Source: Fennellomyces sp. T-0311 (Eukaryota; Mucoromycota; Mucoromycetes; Mucorales; Lichtheimiaceae). Taken from it: a stretch of 64,000 nucleotides of DNA. The notes under the pieces are model-generated. The model had not been told where the DNA came from. It was given only the letters and a program-made list of their open reading frames with translations, and ran no database searches. Position 1 is the first letter of the stretch; each line of letters starts with the position of its first letter. The stretch covers positions 85,528-149,527 of the forward strand of contig JALLLT010000064.1 in NCBI GenBank assembly GCA_025266875.1, given 5' to 3'. Made by a program: the position numbers and the translations under genes. Below are positions 40,335 to 50,708 of the stretch, one piece after another.

Positions 40335-42359
40335 TCAATTTTGATGTTGTGATGGAATCCATACGTTGCGGATCCAAAGATTGGACGGGGTTGAAACCCC
40401 TTTAGCGCTTGTACACGAGCAGTTCTCGTTAACCTTCCCTTGTATGTTGCCTTCAGATGGTATGGAGTTGTTCTTTTCCATTAGCCCGCAAACTGTATCC
40501 TGAAGCAAATTTTAATAAGATTGGTAAATCAGCGACCAGAAAAAAGCTTAACTTACACGGAATGCCAACAATTTGGGTATGAAACTTTGAGGTAGTTCAT
40601 CAAATTTCTTCATACTAGTAGGGATATAAATCCTATCCACGGTGTGTGCGACGTACAATCCATTTGCTACAAGTGCTAAGGAAATGACTTGAAGCTCTAA
40701 CGCTAATAAAGATATACGATACTTTAGGATTCAGTTCAAGTATACAATATAATATTGCAGAAAAACTTACCTGCAGTATGTAGTATATAAACAGTGTGTA
40801 CGCCAGTGTTGACCATTTCATTTAATATAGCCTTTCCAAAGATAAGAAGCTTAATACGCTCTGCGCTACCGCTGGTGTCTCCAAAAAATGCGTCAAGATG
40901 TTTTCTGGTAACATAAATTTCATCATCGCTTTCCCCAATGGGGCTTCCTGAGAATTTTCCAAACACACAGTCCTGTCCAAACCTGCAAAAAAGTAAGAAC
41001 TAGCGAAATACAATTTTACTATAGGATATGTACCATGTGAAATATGACTTAGATGGTCGAAAAACAGCTTCAATAATAGGTCCCCAGATTTTGACAACAT
41101 AGTCTGTAGTACTCAAATCGACTTGCTGGCTGTCAAATACATATTGACAATGCATCCATATGCGTATGCTGAAATTTAACATTTGTTAACGAACCTAGCA
41201 TAACAATCAAACACATCATCATACATACTAGTGGGAGATAACTTGGAATGTAATGGTAGCGTCAGTATCCATGTGAAGTTTATATTCGTATTTGTTCGCG
41301 AGATAGATTGCCAACGTAAAATTTTTCTTCAAGAACACCTAAAAAGGTTTTTGGGATAGAAGGTCATACACTCAGTATAATATTTAAGCTAAGTGTTTAC
41401 CTTCTTAATTTTGTTGATTACTTCCATAGCTGAGGTTGTATAAAGCAATGGATCAGTAGACAAAGTAGATGCAGGAAATTGACGAGTAAGATCCTCCCAC
41501 TGGTCTGCAGTGAAAATGTTGCGCTGCAAGCGACTTCCTTCGCTTCCTAGATCAATTATGCTATTGAAACCAAGCCTATTATATGGATCAGCAATGCCAT
41601 GTCACACAAAATTAAACTAAACAACAAACAAAGATTACATGCTCAGTGCCTGCTCGTCTGATACCGATGGGGAACAGTGACTGCGACATACAGCAGCTGC
41701 TGCTTGCTTTATCATATATCCGATGCTTTTCTCACATCCCTTAATATATATACCATCCCTCTGATCAACATTTAAAAGACTATCATCCTATTCTCAAAAA
41801 TGAAGAAAAGGTTAATGAGTTAGTCACTGAGCGGACGCGAAATGGTGGGTACCACTGTAAATACCGCCCGTCGTCTTTTTGATGCTGGTTGATGTGACGA
41901 TTGATTCGCTTCAAACTCTTTGCCGTATTCAGCTGCATATAAACTATGCAGCCTTGCATCAGAAATGAAACGTCGCGTGAAGGACTCTTTTATAGCAAGG
42001 GAATCCCAATATTGTCGCACCTCGCTAGTTTCCAGAAGCTGCAGGCGATGTTTATCAGAGTGTGATAACTATAACTCACCGCACTCTGTATAGATATATA
42101 TATACCAAAAAATTACTTTCCACCGCCTGAGCACACCATATGCTTAAATCAGAATCAGGGTTCCTCGCAAGGTTAATTATAGTTTCCTTGTATATTGCAG
42201 TGGCAGCATCTTCGGCGGTAGACAAGTATTCACCTGCTCGAAAAAAAGCAAGCGGACCAAGTGTGTAATTCGCTTGTAAGAAAGCTGTAGAATTGAATTC
42301 CCTTTGCAAATTCTTTCAGTGGAAAAGGTAGATGGCGAAAACATTACTTACGTAGCCAT
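40335..42359 (-). CDS. Unknown protein, paralogue A of a ten-exon family
   Basis: I do not recognise the family; no signal peptide or obvious catalytic motif is seen. Ten exons in transcript order: 42359-42352, 42301-42106, 42038-41853, 41787-41639, 41575-41401, 41338-41229, 41168-41034, 40982-40771, 40702-40557, 40499-40335, giving 493 residues. Exon 1 is only 8 nt (ATGGCTAC). Blocks shared with paralogue B: FFRAGEYLSTAEDAATAIYK, LLETSEVRQYWDSLAIKES, LGFNSIIDL, DYVVKIWGPIIEAVF, ALELQVISLALVANGLYVAH and NLWIRNVWIP near the C-terminus. All nine intron phases (2,0,0,2,0,2,2,1,0) equal those of B, and exon 3 is 186 nt in both. The joined frame has no internal stop, which supports both the splice model and a functional gene. 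Confidence 0.72.
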
Positions 42360-43073
42360 GCCAAAAGAAAGCCAAGAAATTTTGGCTGTGCCAAGTATAG
42401 AAGACCTTTAAAGCCAGTATGGTAATTATTACCATGGTAGATGTCTATTACAGTAACTACCACGAACAAGCGATGTACGTATTTATGAAATCAGTCTTTG
42501 TGGTCACTCATTACCTTTGGAAATCGGCTGGCACGGAAACCAAGATGCCGTGGAAATATCCGTTCCTATGTTTGATGAGTACTTCTCCGATGAATATCTG
42601 TGTTGCCTTCGTCGAGCAATTCTGAACACTAATTGAAAACACGTTTTATAAAAGATATAGCTTAATATTGTAGTATTACTGCGAGCCTTCAACTTGTTTC
42701 CATGGTACTTTTTCTTCATATGCGCGTATTCAACTGATGCAACCCCGATCGAGCTTTCTGAAGCTGCGTATTTTCCGCAGTCGCTGGCGGCAAATTTCTT
42801 TTCTTCGCAGCCTTTCAAAAACCACTCCAGTCCAATAACCCCACCGTGTCAACTGATGTTTTTTGGCATCTTATTCTAAGCCCTTGCCTTCTCGACTCTC
42901 TGGTAAATCTAAGCTTTAATGCAAAGAAATTAAGCCAACTCGACGATTGACTCAAAATCCAGTCGTATGTATCGCAAAAGTCGACATTGGCGCTCTCGAC
43001 CGTTCTGTCCACCAAACGCCAGAGACACCCATTTATTCCCGAATCAAGCGCTTTTGTTACAGCATGTGTGCAC
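42360..43073. other. Upstream region of paralogue A with decayed coding traces
   Basis: Promoter side of paralogue A. On the minus strand, two overlapping frames look like pieces of one former protein and are listed separately. The right edge is the first unit of the tandem array. Confidence 0.4.
42500..43015 (-). pseudogene. Possible decayed coding region, unknown
   Basis: A minus-strand frame (WLNFFALKLRFTRESRRQGL, then IRCQKTSVDT) passes, with one 1-nt shift near 42835, into a second (GLEWFLKGCEEKKFAASDCG, then EYAHMKKKYHGNKLKAR). Composition is basic and protein-like. It faintly recalls the basic segments of transposon-encoded nucleases in fungi, but I cannot name a family. The single frame break and missing ends make it a relic if it was ever a gene. 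Confidence 0.3.
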
Positions 43074-45058
43074 GATGCTTGTTGCTATGTCAGCTGTACC
43101 GCAAGCTGACTAGGATCCAGATACTCCTATGACCTTTGACGAGGCTCTGATAGCAACGTTTGATGCATCATCACTACTGCTTTGCAAGAAGGAAGGGGAT
43201 GTTTAGTGGTGCTTGGTTTCGCGGTAGAGACCAAGCGGCAGCATGTATCTGGACCCGTTTCCCGGGTGAAACTGGGAACCACTTTACTACCGCCTTCACA
43301 CGGCTGGTGTTCATCGAAACTACCGTAAGTTTATACCTTGGCCTGCTTGGATCGTCTTTGTTTTAACAAATTTGTTTATCTGTATCATGTAGCTTGATCC
43401 AAGTATCGAAATAACGTTTGACCGATGCATGTTGCTATGTCGGCTGTACCGCAAGCTGACTAGGATCCAGATGCTCCTATGACCTTTGACGAGGCTCTGA
43501 TAGCAACGTTCGATGCATCATCACTACTGCTTTGCAAGAAGGAAGGGGATGTTTAGTGGTGCTTGGTTTCGCGGTAGAGGCCAAGCGGCAGCATGCATCT
43601 GGACCCGTTTCCCGGGTGAAACTGGGAACCACTTTACTACCACCCCTTTATACATCTGGTGTTCATCGAAACTACCGTAAGTTTATACCTTGGCCTGCTT
43701 GGATCGTCTTTGTTTTAACAAAATTGTTTATATATGTATATATGTAATTTGATCCAAGTATCGAAATAACGTTTGACCGATGCATGTTGCTATGTCGGCT
43801 GTACCGCAAGCTGACTAGGATCCAGATGCTCCTATGACCTTTGACGAGGCTCTGATAGCAACGTTTGATGCATCATCACTACTGCTTTGCAAGAAGGAAG
43901 GGGATGTTTAGTGGTGCTTGGTTTCGCGGTAGAGACCAAGCGGCAGCATGCATCTGGACCCGTTTCCCGGGTGAAACTGGGAACCACTTTACTACCACCT
44001 TTACACGGCTGGTGTTCATCGAAACTACCGTAAGTTTATATCTTGGCCTGCTTGGATCGTCTTTGTTTTAACAAATTTGTTTATCTGTATCATGTAGCTT
44101 GATCCAAGTATCGAAATAACGTTTGACCGATGCATGTTGCTATGTCGGCTGTACCGCAAGCTGACTAGGATCCAGATGCTCCTATGACCTTTGACGAGGC
44201 TCTGATAGCAACGTTTGATGCATCATCACTACTGCTTTGCAAGAAGGAAGGGGATGTTTAGTGGTGCTTGGTTTCGCGGTAGAGACCAAGCGGCAGCATG
44301 CATCTGGACCCGTTTCCCGGGTGAAACTGGGAACCACTTTACTACCACCCCTTTATACATCTGGTGTTCATCGAAACTACCGTAAGTTTATACCTTGGCC
44401 TGCTTGGATCGTCTTTGTTTTAACAAAATTGTTTATATATGTATATATGTAATTTGATCCAAGTATCGAAATAACGTTTGACCGATGCATGTTGCTATGT
44501 CGGCTGTACCGCAAGCTGACTAGGATCCAGATGCTCCTATGACCTTTGACGAGGCTCTGATAGCAACGTTTGATGCATCATCGCTACTGCTTTGCAAGAA
44601 GGAAGGGGATGTTTAGTGGTGCTTGGTTTCGCGGTAGAGACCAAGCGGCAGCATGCATCTGGACCCGTTTCCCGGGTGAAACTGGGAACCACTTTACTAC
44701 CGCCTTTACACGGCTGGTGTTCATCGAAACTACCGTAAGTTTATACCTTGGCCTGCTTGGATCGTCTTTGTTTTAACAAATTTGTTTATCTGTATCATGT
44801 AGCTTGATCCAAGTATCGAAATAACGTTTGACCGATGCATGTTGCTATGTCGGCTGTACCGCAAGCTGACTAGGATCCAGATGCTCCTATGACCTTTGAC
44901 GAGGCTCTGATAGCAACGTTTGATGCATCATCACTACTGCTTTGCAAGAAGGAAGGGGATGTTTAGTGGTGCTTGGTTTCGCGGTAGAGACCAAGCGGCA
45001 GCATGCATCTGGACCCGTTTCCCGGGTGAAACTGGGAACCACTTTACTACCACCCCTT
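43074..45058 (+). repeat. Tandem array of six ~350-bp units in alternating types (705-bp higher-order period)
   Basis: Units start at 43074, 43424, 43779, 44129, 44484 and 44834 (anchor: GATGC(A/T)TGTTGCTATGTC). Spacings are 350, 355, 350, 355, 350; the last unit stops at about 45058. Odd units carry a CACGGCTGGTG end and TTATCTGTATCATGTAGC. Even units carry CCCCTTTATACATCTGG and TTATATATGTATATATG. The first unit is the most divergent (for example CAGCTG for CGGCTG). Each unit repeats a GTAAGTTTATA donor-like site and an ATGTAG(C) acceptor-like site. A 68-codon frame recurs in each, but better coding traces lie in other frames, with the same stop and shift in every unit, so I treat the array as non-coding. 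Confidence 0.93.
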
Positions 45059-46249
45059 TTATATTCGGTGCTCGACCTACAGTAAGTGTGAAATCACGCA
45101 ATGTGTGTTGATGAATATAACCACTCACTGCTTCTGCAATTGATATCCACGTATTACCATTAATAATTAGCTATCGTTTGAACCCAAGAGCATGAGAACA
45201 GCGAACAGATGGAAGGTGAAGTCAAGACATTTGGGTCTGGACTGGTTAGAAACCAACAACAATCACCTTATATGATCGCACTTTGCCATCACCGTTTCCA
45301 TTCGATTTCTTTCGATAAGACCTTTTGAAACTGTTTTCTTGTAAATTACATAATCTTTATTACGTATTTAGAGGACTGCTCTAATACACATCTACTTTTC
45401 TACACTTACATCCCTTTGTATGCCTGATAATCCGCCAAGCGCTCTTTGAATGTCTGTGATAGCTAGTAGACCACGTTGTTGCATGTCGTAAAATTGATGT
45501 CCATCATTTTCCTGTCTCGCTGTAAGGGTCTGTGCATCAGTGTGCCCCTATTCGCGTGTCACCGACCTCGAACACCGATCACGTCGTAAAATTTATTTCC
45601 TAGCTTCGGTTTAGCATAGCGTCAGTTTTGCATTTCTTCCTTTGACGTGTCATTCCTCTTTCTCTTGCATATCTCGCCATGCAACTGGAGTATGCACATC
45701 ATGACGCTCGATCATAATACTTGCAAACAACTACTCTGATCGACAGCGACCAAAGACCACCAATGGTACTTCACGACTACTGGCGAATTGGTTAAATATT
45801 GTGCATCCGGTGCAACTCATTGCTATAGTCATAGTCAAAATCCTATAAATAATCCCCAACGAACCTAATATATTAAAGCATTTATCTACGTAAGTACCTA
45901 CGCCCCAACTATCCTTACCATACCTTGTCAGAAGCTCAATCAAGAAGCTTGGGTCTACTTTTGGTTAATTCACTACATCAATTTCTCTTATCTCAGCATA
46001 TATTGTGGACCCTGATTCACACAAACATCTATCCTAGAACCAATTACCTTTTACAACACTGTATAGGTGCCAGCCTAGATAGAGAACCCGTCGCCAGCTT
46101 TTGAATCCACCGCAGCTGGAATCTTTCCAAATAAGCTTCGAAAACGATAACATTATGGAAGGTCATTTAGTTGAAAACAAAGACGGTATGCACGAATTTT
46201 ATATTAAATGTATAAAGAGGAAAAGAAAGCAAACGAGGGATGAAAGGAA
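45059..46249. other. Intergenic region between the array and paralogue B
   Basis: Contains the second copy of the duplicated 3'-flank segment (45425-45600). A short minus-strand frame near 45731-45943 has no support. Confidence 0.45.
45425..45600. repeat. Duplicated 3'-flank segment, copy 2
   Basis: Counterpart of 39640-39840, at about 650-825 bp past the stop of paralogue B. Equal relative position shows that the duplication producing the two paralogues carried downstream sequence with it. Confidence 0.6.
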
Positions 46250-48412
46250 TTAATTGCGTAAAATTGTGAAAGAGGAAGGAGGTGACGGTAAGGTGTGATC
46301 GTGTGGGGGGACCCATGTTTCGCGTGCCCAGTTCATCAAAGTTGTTTTGGTTGGCTCCTGGCTTGTGGTTGAACGGTCTAGGCCATGCGTTTTGATTTCA
46401 CCTTCCATCCGCTCGCTTTTCTCATGCTCTTGGATCCTAGTGATTACATCCTGAAACATCATTTGTTACTTATTTGCAAAAGTGACATACGAATTTTATG
46501 CTTTTTACCTTGAGCGACAGTAGCTTCATTGTGATATACGCTACCTCCTTGAGCTTCGTTTTGCTGGTGGGGATGTGAAACGTATCAATTGTGTGGGCGG
46601 CGTACAATCCATCTGCCACCAACGTTAAAGCAACAATACGTAGTTGCAGTGCTAATTGATGTATTAGTGGACTAATCAGACAGCAATGTTACTTAAGGAA
46701 TAACATACCAGATATTTGCAGGAGATATACACTCGTGATACCGACGTTTATCAACTTGTTCAACATGAATTTGCCTTCAACCAATAACTTTGTTCGGTCA
46801 GTGCTAACTTTTGCTTCGCTGGGTACTGCCTTGCAGAATTCCCCGGTGGTATATTCGGCGTTGTTATGTACAACGCGTAAGTCGGCCTTCATAATAGCTT
46901 GTTCTCGCTCGGAACAAACAGGTGCCTTAGCAGCCGCGCAGTGGGTTTCACCCCTATGAGTGTAGTTATCAGCCAATTAAAATATAAATTCTACAGAGCA
47001 TAGCAGATTAAAGTAACGTACCACGCACACCGGAGAGCAGAAGAATCCCGAAAGATTGCTTCGATAATCGGTCCCCACACTTTGACGATAAAGTCGGCTT
47101 CACTGAGTTCAGGGCCGTTAGGATCGAAAATGTAGGCATGATATCTCCACATGTTAATACTGCTCAATGTTCCTTGGTTAATAAATCCATTGAAATAATA
47201 CGGCATAACAAGCATGATTTAACTTACTAGAGAGCGAGCACATTGTACATTGTTGCTTCATCAAAGTCTCTGGCTTTGTATTCTCTTTTGTGTGCAGTGA
47301 AAAAAGCGGCCGCGAAGTTGCCGTTGTTGATAAACTACGTATCCATATACATAAAGGCATACTTGAGCATGGCCTCTCATCACTTGCATACAATAGATTT
47401 CTTAGCTATGTACCTTTGAAATATCGTTGAAATGAGCTTCGTATTTGGTTTGCCGCTCATACAATCGGTGTGTAGGCAGCGCTGGAGGAGGGAATTGAGC
47501 TTGTAGCTCGTTCCATTGTTCATCGGTGAACAAGAGGCGCTGGCTCTCATTTTTAATGTTATCAAGATCGATTATACTATTCAACCCAAGTCTGATAATC
47601 AGGAATCAGAGTGTAAGAATATAAAGCGGTCTTCTTGTGGTACGTTTGTGAAATGATTACGTTATAACAGTTTTCCTGTCGTAATTCGACTGGTGGTATA
47701 TGCTGTAGTTGGTTATTGCTTCGTTCTTGATCGTAAAGCCAATTGTCTCGGAAGAACCGGAAACCATAACCGAATCCGTTGATTCTGCTTGGTATTGAAC
47801 TAGCTACACATGCAGAAAAAAAGGGTTATCAGTTTTATTACTGGACGCATCAAGACGTCATTTAGTACAATTTGACCATACTTGTGGAGCAACAGCGGTT
47901 CGTTGTTTCTTTTGAATTTGTGACGACGACGATCCTTGGGCAAGCTTTTCACCATACTCTTTTGAGTAGGTGTTGTGCATGATCATCTCCGTCACCCCTC
48001 TCTTGAACGACGACTGCTTGATAGACATTTCGTCCCAGTATTCTCGAATATCAGTGGTTTCCAAAAGCTAGGACGCATTTGAATATGAATATATTAGAAT
48101 GAATCAAAGCAGCAGCTTGTGTCAAACCCAAAGATATGTACCAAGAATTCGCTTTTGATCGCATTTTCGCACCACTGGCGTAATTCTGGACTGCTGGTAT
48201 CATCGATGGAAAGCTGCGAAACTGTATCCTTGTACAGCACTGTTGCTGATGATTCAGCTGTACCAAGGTACTTCCCAGCGCGGAAAAAGTCAAGAGGGCC
48301 AGAGTTAAAGTTTTCACGGATATAGGATGTAGGATCGAACGGACTACGCATATTTTTCATTTCCTTAGCATCGTGATACAGGAAAGCATTGTTTTACTTA
48401 CGGCGTCGTCAT
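46250..48412 (-). CDS. Unknown protein, paralogue B of a ten-exon family
   Basis: Sister of the gene at 40335-42359. Ten exons in transcript order: 48412-48402, 48343-48142, 48067-47882, 47803-47661, 47591-47414, 47334-47228, 47159-47022, 46953-46709, 46651-46509, 46450-46250, giving 517 residues. Exon 1 is 11 nt (ATGACGACGCC). Shared blocks are FFRAGKYLGTAESSATVLYK, LLETTDIREYWDEMSIKQ, LGLNSIIDLDN, DFIVKVWGPIIEAIF, ALQLRIVALTLVADGLYAAH and NWARETWVPP. Exon 8 is longer than in A and includes a charged insert (KAPVCSEREQAIMKADLRVV). The C-terminus is Pro/Ser-rich. All intron phases equal those of A. No domain recognised; soluble, probably intracellular. Divergence from A is high, so the duplication is old, yet both frames are intact, which argues for selection on both. 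Confidence 0.72.
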
Positions 48413-49374
48413 TGTAAAGAAAAGAAGTGGAAAAGGGGAAGATCAATCGGTTACTGCGCAAAGCGCTTTTTTTACGTATGTGACGTCCTTTTTTCTTCAA
48501 CTACTATAACACTCTTTTATTCACTTGCAATGCTGTTTTACTGTAGTGCATTGGTAAACTCAGACCGCGTCGCTATTGTCATTGGAATCGTTACATATAA
48601 GAAAAATTTGACGTTGGAGTCACCATCTCCAGTAACCTGAGGTCATTTAAAGACGGACAAATGCTTATCATTTTTCTGATCTACTAAGATTCAACTTTTA
48701 TTTGTTTTTTTCATCAACTTACGTGTTGTGAGAAGAGCAAGTGACACGCGCTTACTTCTATTTAGTGTTCCAAAATCAAAACTTGGATGCGATGGAATAA
48801 AATACATTCGTTGTTCAAGGTCGTTTTTTCAACGGTCTCTATATGTTGATGCATAAAATATTGAACCATGTACCCCAGAACCGACCTATCGCGCACTGTA
48901 GAATGGACGAGTGGTTTTTTTAATCTTTCAAGGGGTTTGTTGAAAAAAAAAATACTACGCTTTTGCTTATGTAACACTGTCAGAGCACTGGACGCATCAC
49001 CCTTCCTGTTCAGCTTTTAGATTAGCGGGGACAGGCTCAGGGGCAACCAGATGAACCAACATACTACCTTTGCTCTACTGATTGCCACGTGGACTGTACA
49101 TCCATCATTGATAGTTGTTTATGACAAGCCACGCATTCTGCCTTCCATTACGTTCAATATTTCCTGGGTATGTACGTAATTTTTTACTATTTGTGTACTC
49201 CATCCGAGAAGCCTCCAATATAAAGGAGTCGCTAGAAAAGCAACAACGTCGACAGTATCACGGAAAAGACCATTTACGTACTAGCAACAGAATTGACAAG
49301 TACGCTTGAAGGAATCGAGCACAGCGGAAAAATTGAACCAGGAGAACATGGATACGACGGTAACCTTTACGGAT
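48413..49374. other. Upstream region of paralogue B
   Basis: About 960 bp, AT-rich, presumably including the promoter of paralogue B. No gene or repeat supported. Confidence 0.4.
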
Positions 49375-49376
49375 TA

Positions 49377-50706
49377 CAGTCACGCACAAAAAGTATTCAG
49401 ACGATTTTCAAAAATTTAAATTTTTGAAAAGGACCTGATAACTTTAACCATGTAAAACCGACCTTCCCAACCACACTACAAGATTCAAAAAACAAAGAAT
49501 AAAAGATGATGTTATATAGATGCATAATCAAAGAAAAAAATAAGATTGTCTAATAATGGGTGTGGCCACCTTGGGCATTAATCACAGCTTGACAGAGGCT
49601 TTCTGCAAGCTCAAGGCTTAGATTTCGCCATTCATCCTGGAGACAGACCTTTAGCTGTTCCTTATTTTTGATGTGGTGTCTTCGGCTCTGAATCCGCCTT
49701 TCAAGAGCCCACCAAACATGTTCGATCGGGTTCAGATTAGGACTTTGTGCGGGCCATGTGTCAAATCATCTAATCTGCCATCTAGTCTTATACCAGGTTG
49801 TGTATGACCCTGTATGGCAGCTGGCACCATCCTCTTGAAAGATGAATTCACGTTCTGGATGATCATCAGACAGAGCGCGAAGAAACGGAAGGAAATTGTC
49901 TGACAAACAGTTGACATATGCATCCTGGTCCACGGCGCCATCCAAAATTACAAGAGGTCCGAAACCTCCTGCCCAGAAACAGCTCCAGATCATAACCGAA
50001 CCTTTGCCAAACTTTACCGTTGGCACAATATGGTTCCGGTCGTACCGTTCGCCTTCGCGCCGAAGTACACGGGCCCCTCCATCATTGCCCCACACGGTAA
50101 AACGCGATTCATCAGACCAAATGACATTGCGCCATTGACCCACTGTCCAGTTGGCACGTTCACGAGCCCAGTCCAGCCTCTTTTGCATGTGCGCCGTCGT
50201 AAGTGCAGGCTTACGTGCAGGAGAGTACGAACCAAACCCCAGCCTCCCCAAATAGTCGATAATTGTGTTGCGGTGGACGTTGATACCAACTTGCTCTAAA
50301 GTGACCTGGTGCGCGGCATATGGCTTGAATGGATCAGCGCGTACAGACTTTACAAGCGCTCTTTGGCCTCTTTCAGTTATGGTACATGGTCTTCCACTTC
50401 TCTTCTTAGGCAACGTTGTCCCTGTTTTCTCCCAACGATGGAAAATACTTGACACAGTTCCCTTGGGAATGCCAAGTTTGGTTGCTATGCCACCAAATGA
50501 TAGACCTTGCTCGTGTAAGCCGACGATGCGACCACAAGTGAACTGGTCGTACTCTTGACTTTTTTCACGCTGTGTATTAGTTGTGTCGCTAAGTGGCATG
50601 GTAGTTTTATTGAGAAAGTTTGGAAAAAGAAAGGGTTTGAAAAAGATGTTGTGTCAAAATTTATGCCAAATATGCAGGTCGTCTGAATACTTTTTGTGTG
50701 TGACTG
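49377..50706 (-). mobile_element. Tc1-like DNA transposon with TIRs and TA target duplication
   Basis: The 1330-bp element is bounded by TIRs that start CAGTCAC(G/A)CACAAAAAG and continue TATTCAGACGA at both ends, with one mismatch over the first 28 bp. It is flanked by TA at 49375-49376 and 50707-50708, the classic Tc1/mariner target duplication. Just inside the left TIR lies a perfect palindrome (TTTTCAAAAATTTAAATTTTTGAAAA, about 49408-49433, given here as its core around AATTTAAATT). The near-identical TIRs and intact TA pair indicate a recent insertion. Confidence 0.95.
49550..50599 (-). pseudogene. Tc1-like transposase with one premature TGA
   Basis: A 349-residue reading frame interrupted once. 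The N-terminus has the paired HTH region (CGRIVGLHEQGLSFGGIATK; GTVSSIFHRWEKTG) and the GRP-type linker (KKRSGRPCTITERGQR). Catalytic residues are Asp163 (VIWSDESRF), Asp257 (FQEDGASCHTG) and, past the stop, the Glu in SPNLNPIEHVWW. The spacing is 35 residues if the stop is counted. The only defect is TGA at 49766-49768, directly before FDTWPAQSP. It fits a C-to-T change in an Arg CGA codon. Everything after it stays in frame to a natural TAG. This copy should make a protein lacking the last catalytic residue, so it is non-autonomous unless the stop is read through. Confidence 0.93.
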
Positions 50707-50708
50707 TA

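Noticed and set aside
43160..45111. Repeated 68-71 codon frames in the tandem array taken as a family of small genes
   Set aside because: They recur only because the DNA repeats. The frame does not match the better protein-like segments, and starts and ends are set by chance stops.
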